A stretch of DNA of 64,000 nt from Streptomyces piniterrae (GCF_005048155.1 NZ_SUMB01000007.1:186001-250000), one strand, 5' to 3'. Counted from the first letter of the stretch, positions 15,745-24,480 are shown. Notes: a model not told the origin generated them from the letters alone. Made by a program: numbers and translations.

Positions 15745-17202
15745 ATGCCCGTGCCCCCTGCCGGCACCGCCCTCGCAGGCGGCACCAACGGCCCCCGCGC
15801 ACTGCGCCCCCTCCTCGACACCGTCCTCGACGCCCTCACCACCGGCGCCGAAGACCGCGCAGGACCCCTCCCGCCCGGCGGCCCCGACGCCGTCGCCCGC
15901 GCCGTACGCGCCGCCTGCGACCCCGTCCTCCCCGAAAACGGCACCGGACCACACGACGCGCTGCGCACCCTCACCCACACCCTCGCCGCCGGCGCCGCCG
16001 ACCCCGCCGACCCGCACTGCGCCGCCCACCTGCACTGCCCACCGCTGGCCCTCGCCGCCGCCGCCGACCTCGCCGCCAGCGCCCTCAACCCCTCCATGGA
16101 CTCCTGGGACCAGGCCCCCGCCGCCTCAGAACTCGAAGCCCTCACCAGCCGCGCACTCGCCGCCCTCGTCTACCCCCAGGCCACCGACCCCGACGCACTC
16201 GTCACCACCGGCGGCACCGAATCCAACCAACTCGCCGTCCTCCTGGCCCGCGAAGCCCCCCACGGCCCCCCAGGCACCCACCCCCACACCAGCACCGCCC
16301 CCCTCCAGATCGTCTGCGGCGCCAACGCCCACCACAGCATCCACCGCGCCGCCTGGCTCCTCGGCCTCCCCGAACCCCTCACCATCCCCACCCCCAACGG
16401 CATCCTCACCCCCGACGCCGCCCACACCACCCTCACCGCCCTCGCAGCACACCCAGGCCCCGGCGGCCACAACGCCCCCGGCGGCCCGGTCCTGCTCATC
16501 GCCACCGCAGGCACCACCGACTCCGGCGCCATCGACCCCCTCCCCGCCCTCGCCGACATCGCCGACCACCACGGCGCCCGCTTCCACATCGACGCCTCCT
16601 ACGGCGGCCCCCTCCTCTTCAGCACCACCCACCGCACCACCCTCCAAGGCCTCGCCCAGGCCCACACCGTCACCCTCGACCTGCACAAACTCGGCTGGCA
16701 ACCCGTCGCCGCCGGCCTCCTCGCCGTCCCCGACCCCACCACCCTCACCCCCCTCGCCCACCGCGCCGACTACCTCAACCCCGACGACGACATCGAAGCC
16801 GGCCTCCCCGACCTCCTCGGCCGCTCCCTCCGCACCACCCGCCGCCCCGACATCCTCAAAATCGCCGTCACCCTCAAAGCCCTCGGCCGCAACGGCCTCG
16901 GCGAACTCGTCGACCGCACCCTCACCGCCGCCCACACCCTCGCCGACCTCATCGAGGCCCACCCCCGCTACGAACTCCACTCCCGCCCCACCCTCAGCAC
17001 CGTCCTCTTCCGCCCCACCGGCGCCGACACCGCCACCCTCGCCACCATCCGCCGCACCCTCCTCAACGACGGCCACGCCGTCCTCGGCCGCGCCACCACC
17101 CCCACCGGCCTCTGGCTCAAAGCCACCCTCCTCAACCCCCACACCCAACCCGGAGACCTCACCACCCTCCTCAAACTCGTGGAAGGCCACACCCCCCGAT
17201 GA
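15745..17202 (+). CDS. desA: PLP-dependent L-lysine decarboxylase, DesA-like
   Basis: 485 residues. It is a group II pyridoxal-phosphate decarboxylase: TTGGTESNQLAVLLARE (phosphate-binding region), HIDASYGGPLLF, and the Schiff-base lysine K315 in TLDLHKLGWQP. Size and the DLHKLGWQP context fit the DesA/diaminobutyrate-decarboxylase branch. Its product would be cadaverine, the precursor of desferrioxamine siderophores. The stop overlaps the start of the lysine N6-hydroxylase gene (ATGA). That pairing supports DesA over other decarboxylases of the group, but the following genes are not desC and desD. The ribosome-binding site is weak (AAAGAAGA). Confidence 0.82.
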   Translation: MPVPPAGTALAGGTNGPRALRPLLDTVLDALTTGAEDRAGPLPPGGPDAVARAVRAACDPVLPENGTGPHDALRTLTHTLAAGAADPADPHCAAHLHCPPLALAAAADLAASALNPSMDSWDQAPAASELEALTSRALAALVYPQATDPDALVTTGGTESNQLAVLLAREAPHGPPGTHPHTSTAPLQIVCGANAHHSIHRAAWLLGLPEPLTIPTPNGILTPDAAHTTLTALAAHPGPGGHNAPGGPVLLIATAGTTDSGAIDPLPALADIADHHGARFHIDASYGGPLLFSTTHRTTLQGLAQAHTVTLDLHKLGWQPVAAGLLAVPDPTTLTPLAHRADYLNPDDDIEAGLPDLLGRSLRTTRRPDILKIAVTLKALGRNGLGELVDRTLTAAHTLADLIEAHPRYELHSRPTLSTVLFRPTGADTATLATIRRTLLNDGHAVLGRATTPTGLWLKATLLNPHTQPGDLTTLLKLVEGHTPR

Positions 17203-18632
17203 CCACCCCCACCCCCGACACCACCCCCCACACCGGCACCACAACCCCCGACGAACCCCTCGACCTCGTCGGCATCGGCATCGGCCCCTTCAACCTCTCC
17301 CTGGCCGCCCTCGCCCACCCCCTCACCCACCTCCGCACCGCCTTCTACGACCAACGCCCCACCTTCCACTGGCACCCCGGCCTCCTCATCGACGGCACCA
17401 CCCTCCAAGTCCCCTTCCTCGCCGACCTCGTCACCCTCGCCGACCCCACCAGCCCCTGGAGCTTCCTCAACTACCTCAAAACCCGCGAACGCCTCTTCCC
17501 CTTCTACTTCGCCGAACGCTTCCACCCCCACCGCGCCGAATACGACGCCTACTGCCGCTGGGTCAGCGAATCGCTGCCCACCCTCCACTTCGGCCACCAC
17601 ATCGACGCACTCCGCTGGAACCCCGAACGCGACCTCTTCGAAGTCGACTTCACCCAACTCGACCCCGACGGCGAAGCCCAAGCCCTCGGCCGCACCCACG
17701 CCCGCAACCTCGTCCTCGGCATCGGCACCACCCCCCACATCCCCGAACCCCTACGCCCCCTCGCCGACGCCCCCGCCGTCCCCGTCATCCACTCCGCCGA
17801 CTACCTCACCCACCGCGAAACCCTGCTCGCCGCCGACCACATCACCGTCATCGGCGCCGGCCAATCAGGCGCCGAAATCTTCCTCGACCAACTCCGCGCC
17901 CGCCCCGCCGGCCGCGAAGGCCTCCACTGGCTCGCCCGCACCCCCGCCTTCGCCCCCATGGAATACAGCAAACTCGGCCTCGAACACTTCACCCCCGACT
18001 ACACCCGCTACTTCCACGCCCTCCCACAAACCGTCCGCGACAACCTCCTCCCCGGCCAATGGCAGCTGTACAAGGGCATCGACCACGACACCCTCACCGC
18101 CATCCACGAAGAGCTCTACCGCCGCACCCTCCACGGCGGCTGGCCCGACACCACCCTCACCCCAGGCGTCTCCGTACGCACCGCAGGCCGCGTCGGCACC
18201 ACCAAAGTCGAACTCCACCTCGACCACACCCAACAAGGCACCCGCACCCGCCTCACCACCGACGCCGTCGTCCTCGCCACCGGCTACCGCGAACGCCGCC
18301 TCGACACCCTCCTCGCCGCCCTCGACCCCTACCTCCGCCGCGACGCCGCCGAACGCCCCCGCATCGACGAACACCACCGCCTCGTCCTCGACCCCTCCAT
18401 CACCGGCTCCCTCTACGTACAGAACGCCGAAACCCACACCCACGGCGTCGGCACCCCCGACCTAGGCCTCGCAGCCTGGCGCAGCGCCACCATCCTCAAC
18501 TCCCTCACCGACACCACCCCCTACCCCCTCCCCACCCGCACCGCCTTCACCACCTTCGGCCTCCAACAACCCCCCACCACCCCGGGCCACACCATCCCCC
18601 ACCAAAGCCCCACCCTCGTCCCACGCCACTGA
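17199..18632 (+). CDS. desB: L-lysine/cadaverine N6-hydroxylase, DesB-like flavin monooxygenase
   Basis: 477 residues, translationally coupled to the decarboxylase by an ATGA overlap. FAD-binding GIGIGPFNLSLA (residues about 25-36) and the NADPH-binding ITVIGAGQSGAEIFLDQL mark it as a member of the SidA/IucD/PvdA N-hydroxylating family; VLATGY near residue 363 is the second family signature. Together with DesA it would make N-hydroxycadaverine in the cytosol. The C terminus is Pro/Thr-rich. No acyltransferase (DesC) or NIS synthetase (DesD) follows here. Confidence 0.85.
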   Translation: MTTPTPDTTPHTGTTTPDEPLDLVGIGIGPFNLSLAALAHPLTHLRTAFYDQRPTFHWHPGLLIDGTTLQVPFLADLVTLADPTSPWSFLNYLKTRERLFPFYFAERFHPHRAEYDAYCRWVSESLPTLHFGHHIDALRWNPERDLFEVDFTQLDPDGEAQALGRTHARNLVLGIGTTPHIPEPLRPLADAPAVPVIHSADYLTHRETLLAADHITVIGAGQSGAEIFLDQLRARPAGREGLHWLARTPAFAPMEYSKLGLEHFTPDYTRYFHALPQTVRDNLLPGQWQLYKGIDHDTLTAIHEELYRRTLHGGWPDTTLTPGVSVRTAGRVGTTKVELHLDHTQQGTRTRLTTDAVVLATGYRERRLDTLLAALDPYLRRDAAERPRIDEHHRLVLDPSITGSLYVQNAETHTHGVGTPDLGLAAWRSATILNSLTDTTPYPLPTRTAFTTFGLQQPPTTPGHTIPHQSPTLVPRH

Positions 18633-18703
18633 CCACACAACCGGCGCTCCCTATGCCACCCTGCAACCCCACCCCCCACACAAAACCCAAGGAGCGCCCC
18701 CCC

Positions 18704-19432
18704 ATGACCGACCCCACCCAGCCCCCCACCCAAACCACCCCCCACACCCCCCTGCCCTACGGCACCCCCGACACCCCCCGCCTCGCCGTACGCGGCGAAG
18801 CCCGCCTCGAAGTCGACCCCGAAATCGCCCGCATCGCCATCACCATCAGCGCCCGCGGCACCGACCGCAAAACCGCCCTCACCGACCTCACCCGCCGCAA
18901 CGAACAAGCCCTCACCCTCATCAAGAGCTACGGCGACACCCTCGAAAAACTCGAAACCGGCGCCTTCAGCCTCACCCCCCAACTCACCGACAAAGGCCGC
19001 AACGAACGCATCCGCGCCTACCACGGCCGCGTCACCCACACCGCCACCCTCAACGACTTCACCACCCTCGGCGAACTCACCACCCGCCTCGCCGACCTCG
19101 AACTCACCCGCGTCGACGGCCCCTGGTGGGCACTGCGCCCCGACTCACCCGCCCACCGCGACGCCCGCACCCAAGCCGTCCGCGAAGCCGTCCAACGCGC
19201 CCGCGAATACGCCGAAGCACTCGGCGCCCGCCTCGACGCCCTCGTCGAGCTCGCCGACCTCGGCGCCGAGAACACCGCCCCCGTCGCCGCCCCCGCCATG
19301 CGCTCCTTCGCCGGCTACGGCGGCGGCCCCGCCCCTCAGGGCGCCGCCCCCGCCCTCGACCTCGAACCCCAACGCCAGACCGTCTACGCCAACGTCAACG
19401 CACGCTTCACCATGACCCGTCCCGCACTCTGA
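18704..19432 (+). CDS. SIMPL-domain (DUF541) protein
   Basis: 242 residues from the ATG at 18704, 11 nt after AAGGAGCG. After a Pro/Thr-rich N terminus, LAVRGEARLEVDPEIARIAI starts the SIMPL fold. It continues with TRRNEQALTLIKSYGDTLEKL, LNDFTTLGELTTRLADLELT and a C-terminal VYANVNARFTMT strand. The family is widespread and poorly defined; some members associate with membranes or kinase signalling, so no role is assigned. No signal peptide is visible. It is 71 nt downstream of the desB-like gene on the same strand and shares its C-rich codon use. Confidence 0.8.
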   Translation: MTDPTQPPTQTTPHTPLPYGTPDTPRLAVRGEARLEVDPEIARIAITISARGTDRKTALTDLTRRNEQALTLIKSYGDTLEKLETGAFSLTPQLTDKGRNERIRAYHGRVTHTATLNDFTTLGELTTRLADLELTRVDGPWWALRPDSPAHRDARTQAVREAVQRAREYAEALGARLDALVELADLGAENTAPVAAPAMRSFAGYGGGPAPQGAAPALDLEPQRQTVYANVNARFTMTRPAL

Positions 19433-19546
19433 GACCCCACCCCGAAGAGGCGAAATTCCGCTCATCGGAGCACCCCCGTGCCCATTCCAAGACTTGTCAA
19501 CAGCCTTTCACCAAACGGTCGTTGAGCAGTCGCCTCTCCACAGTTC

Positions 19547-19562
19547 CCTACCAACGGGTAGG
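19547..19562. promoter_or_regulatory. Short inverted repeat just upstream of pyk
   Basis: CCTACC (19547-19552), AACG and GGTAGG (19557-19562) form a perfect 6-bp hairpin or palindrome ending 15 nt before the pyruvate kinase ATG. It could be an operator or a leader hairpin. Confidence 0.4.
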
Positions 19563-19577
19563 TCATAGGGTCGAAAC

Positions 19578-21014
19578 ATGCGCCGAGCAAAAATCGTCTG
19601 CACACTGGGACCCGCCACCGACACGTACGAGCAGATCAAGGCACTCGTCGACGCCGGAATGGACATCGCACGCTTCAACCTCAGCCACGGCACCTACGCC
19701 GACCACGAAGCCCGCTACGACCGGGTCCGCAAAGCATCCGAAGAAACCCACCGCAGCGTCGGCGTCCTCGCCGACCTTCAAGGTCCGAAGATCCGCCTGG
19801 GCCGATTCCATGAAGGCCCCGTACTTCTCGAACGCGACGACGAGTTCACCATCACCGTCGAACCCGACATCCAAGGCGACCGCCACCTCTGCGGCACCAC
19901 CTACGACGGCCTCGCCGCCGACGTCACCACCGGCGAACGCATCCTCGTCGACGACGGCAAAGTGACCCTCGAAGTCACCGGAGTCACCGGCCCCCGGGTC
20001 CACACCAAGGTCATCGAAGGCGGCATGGTCTCCGACCACAAAGGCCTCAACCTCCCCGGCGTCGCCGTCTCCGTCCCCGCCCTCTCCGAAAAAGACCAGG
20101 ACGACCTCCGCTGGGCCCTGCGCACCGGCGCCGACATCATCGCCCTCTCCTTCGTCCGCAGCGGCCGCGACATCGAAGACGTCCACCGCATCATGCGCGA
20201 AGAAGACCGCTTCCTCCCCGTCATCGCCAAGGTCGAAAAACCCCAGGCCGTCGACAACATCGACGACATCGTCGCCGCCTTCGACGGCATCATGGTCGCC
20301 CGCGGCGACCTCGGCGTCGAAATGCCCCTCGAAACCGTCCCGATCGTCCAAAAGCGCGCCATCAAACTCGCCAAGCGCAACGCCAAACCGGTCATCGTCG
20401 CCACACAAATGCTCGACTCGATGATCGACAACTCCCGCCCCACCCGCGCCGAAGCCTCCGACGTCGCCAACGCCGTCATCGACGGCACCGACGCCGTGAT
20501 GCTCTCCGGCGAAACCAGCGTCGGCAAATACCCCACCGAAACGGTCAAGACGATGAGCCGCATCGTCGAAGCCGCCGAGGAAGACATCCTCGCCAAGGGC
20601 CTCCCGCCCCTCACGGTCACCAGCAAACCCCGCACCCAGGGCGGCGCCGTCGCCCGCGCCGCCGCCGAAATGGGCGACTTCCTCGGCGCGAAATTCCTCG
20701 TCGCCTTCACCCAGTCCGGCGACACCGCCCGCCGCCTCTCCCGCTACCGCTCGCCGATCCCCCTCCTGGCCTTCACCCCCGACCCGGCCACCCGCTCCCA
20801 GCTCAACGTCAGCTGGGGCGTCGAGACGTTCCTCGGCCCGACCGTCAACTCCACGGACGAAATGGTCGCCCAGGTCGACGAGCAACTCCTGAAGATCGGC
20901 CGCTGCGAACGCGGCGACGTCGTCATCATCACCGCCGGCTCGCCCCCCGGAGTCCCCGGCTCCACCAACCTCGTCCGCGTCCACCACATCGGTGAATCGG
21001 ACGCGGCGAACTAG
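19578..21014 (+). CDS. pyk: Pyruvate kinase
   Basis: 478 residues, the family's normal size. AKIVCTLGPATDTYEQIKAL begins the TIM barrel. The conserved segments ARFNLSHG, VLADLQGPKIRLG, the catalytic-lysine region LPVIAKVEKPQAVDNID, MVARGDLGVEM and TQMLDSMI are all present. The C-terminal domain includes DAVMLSGETSVGKYP. It converts phosphoenolpyruvate and ADP to pyruvate and ATP in glycolysis. No strong ribosome-binding site precedes the ATG. It is monocistronic and convergent with the LAGLIDADG-like gene. Confidence 0.97.
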   Translation: MRRAKIVCTLGPATDTYEQIKALVDAGMDIARFNLSHGTYADHEARYDRVRKASEETHRSVGVLADLQGPKIRLGRFHEGPVLLERDDEFTITVEPDIQGDRHLCGTTYDGLAADVTTGERILVDDGKVTLEVTGVTGPRVHTKVIEGGMVSDHKGLNLPGVAVSVPALSEKDQDDLRWALRTGADIIALSFVRSGRDIEDVHRIMREEDRFLPVIAKVEKPQAVDNIDDIVAAFDGIMVARGDLGVEMPLETVPIVQKRAIKLAKRNAKPVIVATQMLDSMIDNSRPTRAEASDVANAVIDGTDAVMLSGETSVGKYPTETVKTMSRIVEAAEEDILAKGLPPLTVTSKPRTQGGAVARAAAEMGDFLGAKFLVAFTQSGDTARRLSRYRSPIPLLAFTPDPATRSQLNVSWGVETFLGPTVNSTDEMVAQVDEQLLKIGRCERGDVVIITAGSPPGVPGSTNLVRVHHIGESDAAN

Positions 21015-21069
21015 CCATTCAGGCAAGCGAGTTGAAGTTGCCGGGCCGAGGTCCTGACTGCCGTCCCTG

Positions 21070-21858
21070 TCAGTACTTCGGCCCTATGTGTTGGTCCATG
21101 AGGGCCACGGAGGCTTTGCGGGCGACGGAGATGTTGAAAGGGTCGCTGCCGCGGGCGAGGACGGTCCACTCGACGCCGACCTTCGTCATGGTGTCGGAGC
21201 AGAGTTTGCGGATGTCGTCGGACTTGTTGGTGAAGAAGTACCGCGGGTACTCGTAGCGCTTGCGCTCCCCGGCGACCATACGCGTCGTCCAGTTGGTGAT
21301 CCGGCACCCGTCCGAGTGGATCAGCCCGCGGATGAACTCCCAGGGGTACTCGTCCACGATCTGCTGCTGCCACGGCTCCAGGATGATCGGTCGCTCGTGC
21401 TTCTTGCCTTCGCCGTGCTGCGGAAACATGCACCGTAAGTGCTTGGAGTAGACCTTCATGTTGTGGCAGCCGGTCCTGCGGACCCGGCACACGGAGTTGT
21501 CGGGGAAGACCGCGCGCATCGCGGCTTCGCATTCGTCCATCAAGCCCGGCCAGGTGTCGCCGCACGCGATCATGAGGCTGGGTGCGCGGTGAGCGGAGTG
21601 CTGGATGATGTGGCCGTCGCCGAGGTAGAGGGCCAGGAGGTAGGAGTAGGCCGCCGCATCGAGCTCGCGCCCATCGCAGCGCGGGCACTTCGGGTTGTGG
21701 GCGCCCGGGCACTCTCCGCGCTTGGCGCGGTCCATGTGCCGCCAGTAGCTGACGGTGCCGAGGGGGACGCCCAACGCGCGGGCGACGTCTGCGTTCTTGG
21801 CCCCTGCGCGGAGCTGGGCGACTGCCTGGTGTCGTACGTCCGTGCCATGGAAGATCAT
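21070..21858 (-). CDS. HTH plus LAGLIDADG-like protein beside tRNA-Leu
   Basis: 262 residues from the ATG at 21858. Residues 10-40 form a helix-turn-helix (ADVARALGVPLGTVSYWRHM). A Cys cluster follows (CPGAHNPKCPRC, residues 50-61). Two LAGLIDADG-type helices are then visible: YLLALYLGDGHI (residues 73-84) and FIRGLIHSDGC (175-185), with acidic residues at the expected ends. It resembles DOD-type homing endonucleases, but as a free-standing gene rather than inside an intron or intein. It may be a domesticated DNA-binding protein. It lies 84 bp downstream of the tRNA-Leu gene on the same strand, with no good ribosome-binding site; GTG codons upstream are alternative starts. Fewer C-ending codons than the neighbours suggest a different history. 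Confidence 0.75.
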   Translation of the reverse strand: MIFHGTDVRHQAVAQLRAGAKNADVARALGVPLGTVSYWRHMDRAKRGECPGAHNPKCPRCDGRELDAAAYSYLLALYLGDGHIIQHSAHRAPSLMIACGDTWPGLMDECEAAMRAVFPDNSVCRVRRTGCHNMKVYSKHLRCMFPQHGEGKKHERPIILEPWQQQIVDEYPWEFIRGLIHSDGCRITNWTTRMVAGERKRYEYPRYFFTNKSDDIRKLCSDTMTKVGVEWTVLARGSDPFNISVARKASVALMDQHIGPKY

Positions 21859-21942
21859 GGCATTACTGTGAGTGACGGACCGCACTCGCGCAGCGTAATG
21901 TCCACGATTCACCGGAACGTGAAATTTCGCTTGTTTCAGAGG

Positions 21943-22025
21943 TGCCGGGTGCGGGACTCGAACCCGCAAGCCCTTTCGGGCAGATGTGTTTGAGACATCC
22001 GTGTATGCCATTCCACCAACCCGGC
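21943..22025 (-). tRNA. tRNA-Leu (anticodon CAA)
   Basis: 83 nt, class II. The acceptor stem GCCGGGT pairs with ACCCGGC, the discriminator is A, and CCA is not encoded. The anticodon stem GATGT/ACATC encloses CTCAAAC, so the anticodon is CAA (plus-strand positions 21990-21992). A variable arm GCCCGAAAGGGC and a normal T arm (GCGGGTTCGAGTCCCGC) complete the fold. It reads UUG codons, which are rare in such genomes. Confidence 0.95.
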
Positions 22026-22113
22026 CGGTGGCTCCAGACACAATACCGTGTGCACCACGGCGCCTGCCTCTAGGTAGGCTGCAATGGCACCACCTGCCTG
22101 AACGAGGAGTCCC

Positions 22114-22767
22114 GTGAGCGCCGCCGAGCCCGAGCAGCCCGTCGCCGATGACGATCAGTCGCACGTCCCGCCGCTGACCACGCGCGTCGTGATCGCCGAG
22201 GACGAGGCTCTCATCCGTCTCGATCTCAAAGAGATGCTGGAGGAGGAGGGCTACACCGTCGTCGGTGAGGCCGGGGACGGTCAGACGGCCATTGAGCTGG
22301 CCCGGGAGCACCGCCCGGATCTGGTGATCCTGGACGTGAAGATGCCCGTGCTGGACGGTATCTCGGCGGCGGAGAAGATCGCCGAGGAGAGCATCGCGCC
22401 GGTGCTGATGCTGACCGCGTTCTCGCAGCGCGAGCTGGTGGAGCGGGCGCGTGACGCGGGTGCGATGGCGTATCTCGTGAAGCCGTTTTCGAAGAGTGAT
22501 GTGGTGCCGGCGATCGAGATGGCCGTGAGCCGGTTCACGGAGTTGAAGACGCTGGAGAAGGAGGTCGCGGACCTCACTCAGCGGCTGGAGACCCGGAAGC
22601 TGGTGGACCGGGCGAAGAGCATTCTGCAGACGCAGTACGGGTTGACGGAGCCGGCCGCTTTCCGGTGGATTCAGAAGACGTCGATGGATCGTCGGCTGTC
22701 GATGCAGCAGGTTGCCGAGGCGGTTATCGAGGACGCCGAGGAGAAGAAGCAGAAGAAGGATCAGTAG
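22114..22767 (+). CDS. Response regulator with ANTAR RNA-binding domain (PdtaR-like)
   Basis: 217 residues from a GTG behind GAACGAGGAG. Residues 20-140 are a receiver domain: VVIAEDEALIRLDLKE (acid pocket), LVILDVKMPVLDG with the phosphoacceptor Asp, LMLTAFS, and AYLVKPFSKSD with the conserved Lys. Residues about 150-210 are an ANTAR domain (RKLVDRAKSILQTQYGLTEP, then RRLSMQQVAEAVI). Such proteins bind paired hairpins in mRNA leaders and prevent termination when phosphorylated. The usual partner kinase is not in the window. A short acidic/lysine C-terminal tail follows. Confidence 0.92.
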   Translation: MSAAEPEQPVADDDQSHVPPLTTRVVIAEDEALIRLDLKEMLEEEGYTVVGEAGDGQTAIELAREHRPDLVILDVKMPVLDGISAAEKIAEESIAPVLMLTAFSQRELVERARDAGAMAYLVKPFSKSDVVPAIEMAVSRFTELKTLEKEVADLTQRLETRKLVDRAKSILQTQYGLTEPAAFRWIQKTSMDRRLSMQQVAEAVIEDAEEKKQKKDQ

Positions 22768-22793
22768 CGCGTAACGTCCACTTACGCGTGAGC

Positions 22794-22822
22794 GGCCCCG
22801 TACCGGTGATCGGTACGGGGCC
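22794..22822 (+). terminator. Terminator after the ANTAR regulator gene
   Basis: GGCCCCGTACCG (22794-22805), a GTGAT loop and CGGTACGGGGCC (22811-22822) form a perfect 12-bp stem. It sits between convergent units and probably also stops the liv transcript. Confidence 0.88.
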
Positions 22823-22854
22823 GTTCGCGTGGTGCGGGGGTTAAGGCCATGGCC

Positions 22855-23571
22855 TCAGTCCTCGCCCAGGTATGCCTTGCGGACGGATTCGTCGTGGAGG
22901 AGCGTTTCGCCGCTGTCGGAGAGGACGACCTTTCCGATTTCCATGACGTGGCCCTGGTCGGCGAGGGAGAGCGCGGCTTGGGCGTTCTGTTCGACGAGGA
23001 GGATGGTCATGCCTTGGGTGCGGAGTTCCTCGATGGTTTCCATGATTTTCTGCATCATGATCGGTGAGAGGCCCATGGAGGGTTCGTCGAGCATGAGGAG
23101 TTTGGGCCGGGACATGAGTGCGCGGCCCATGGCGAGCATTTGTTGTTCGCCGCCGGAGAGGGTTCCGGAGGCTTGTTTTCTGCGTTCGCCGAGGATGGGG
23201 AAGAGGTCGTAGATGCGCTGGATGTCCTCTTCGATGCCGGCGGTGTCCTTGCGGAGGAAGGCGCCTAGCTGGAGGTTTTCGGCGATGGTGAGGCGGGGGA
23301 AGAGGCGGCGGCCTTCGGGGGAGTGGGCGAGGCCGCGTTCGACGATCTTGTGGGCGGGGACGCCGTTGAGTGGTTGGCCGTCGAAGGTGATTTTTCCGGC
23401 GAGGGGCTTGAGGAGGCCGGAGAGGGTGCGCAGGGTGGTGGTTTTTCCTGCGCCGTTGGTGCCGATCAGGGTGACGACCTGGCCGGCTTCGACGGTGAAG
23501 GATATGCCTTTGACGGCTTCGATTTTGCCGTAGGCGACGCGGAGGTCCTCGACTTCGAGCAGTGCGGTCAT
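22855..23571 (-). CDS. livF: Branched-chain amino acid ABC transporter ATPase
   Basis: 238 residues. Walker A GTNGAGKTT, signature LSGGEQQMLAMGRAL, Walker B LLMLDEPSMGL and the H-loop region are intact, and the length and PSMGL motif are typical of LivF. It is the last gene of the five-gene minus-strand liv operon and overlaps livG by four bases (ATGA). With LivG it powers uptake of Leu, Ile, Val or related amino acids through LivH/LivM. Confidence 0.93.
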   Translation of the reverse strand: MTALLEVEDLRVAYGKIEAVKGISFTVEAGQVVTLIGTNGAGKTTTLRTLSGLLKPLAGKITFDGQPLNGVPAHKIVERGLAHSPEGRRLFPRLTIAENLQLGAFLRKDTAGIEEDIQRIYDLFPILGERRKQASGTLSGGEQQMLAMGRALMSRPKLLMLDEPSMGLSPIMMQKIMETIEELRTQGMTILLVEQNAQAALSLADQGHVMEIGKVVLSDSGETLLHDESVRKAYLGED

Positions 23572-24473
23572 GGGGTGTCTCCGGTCTCTTCGTCGGCTGC
23601 CTCCGCTGTTTCAGCCGTGTTGGTTTTGCTTGCCTCTTCTGCTGTTTCGGCCGTGCTGTCGCCGTTCCCGTTCCCGTTCCCGTTTTCGACGGGGGTGCCG
23701 AGGTAGGCGGCGATGACGCGTTCGTCGGCTTGGACGATGTCCGGGGTGCCTTCGACGAGTTTTTGGCCTTGGACGAGGACGGCGACGCGGTCGCAGAGGT
23801 TGAAGATGAAGCGCATGTCGTGCTCGATGACGAGGACGGCGGTGCCTCTGTCGCGGATGGCGAAGACGAGGTCCTGGGTGGCGCGGGTTTCTTGGGGGTT
23901 CATGCCGGCGGTGGGTTCGTCCAGCAGGAGGAGTCCTGGTTCGCTGGCGAGTGCGCGGGCGATTTCGAGCTTGCGTTGTTCGCCGTAGGGGAGGTTGCGG
24001 GCGAGGTGGTCTCGTTTGTGGGCGAGGCCGGTGAATTCGAGGAGTTCCATGGCGCGCTCTTCGGAGGTGGTTTCGGCTTTTTTGAAGCCGGGGCCGCGGA
24101 GGAGGGCTGACCAGAGTCCTTCTTTGGTGCGGGTGTGCCGTCCGACGAGGACGTTTTCGAGGACGGTCATGTTGGCGAAGAGGCGGATGTTCTGGAAGGT
24201 GCGGGCGATGCCGGCTTGGGTGACGAGGTGGGGCTTGCGGGAGAGCCGGGTGCCTTTGTAGCTGACGGCGCCTTCGGTGGGGACGTAGAGCCCGGTGAGG
24301 CAGTTGAAGAAGGTGGTTTTTCCGGCGCCGTTGGGGCCGATGAGGCCGACGATTTCGCCGGAGCCGACGGTGAGGCTGACGTCGCGTACGGCGGTGAGTC
24401 CGCCGAAGCGCATGGTGACGCCGGAGGCTTCGAGGACGGTGCCGGTGGTGGTGCCGAGTGTGGTTGTGGTCAT
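23568..24473 (-). CDS. livG: Branched-chain amino acid ABC transporter ATPase
   Basis: 301 residues from the ATG at 24473, seven bases after the livM stop. Walker A GPNGAGKTT, signature region NLPYGEQRKLEIARAL and Walker B LLLLDEPTAGMNP identify LivG. An unusual C-terminal tail of about 40 residues follows the ATPase domain (PVENGNGNGNGDSTAETAEE, then acidic Thr/Glu/Ala-rich sequence). The tail is encoded by repeats and is absent from standard LivG proteins of about 255 residues. Confidence 0.92.
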   Translation of the reverse strand: MTTTTLGTTTGTVLEASGVTMRFGGLTAVRDVSLTVGSGEIVGLIGPNGAGKTTFFNCLTGLYVPTEGAVSYKGTRLSRKPHLVTQAGIARTFQNIRLFANMTVLENVLVGRHTRTKEGLWSALLRGPGFKKAETTSEERAMELLEFTGLAHKRDHLARNLPYGEQRKLEIARALASEPGLLLLDEPTAGMNPQETRATQDLVFAIRDRGTAVLVIEHDMRFIFNLCDRVAVLVQGQKLVEGTPDIVQADERVIAAYLGTPVENGNGNGNGDSTAETAEEASKTNTAETAEAADEETGDTP

Positions 24474-24480
24474 GGTGTCG

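Noticed and set aside
22026..22311. N-terminal extension of the LAGLIDADG-like gene through the tRNA to 22311
   Set aside because: It would translate the tRNA gene itself. The ATG at 21858 is downstream of the tRNA and gives the recognisable HTH start.
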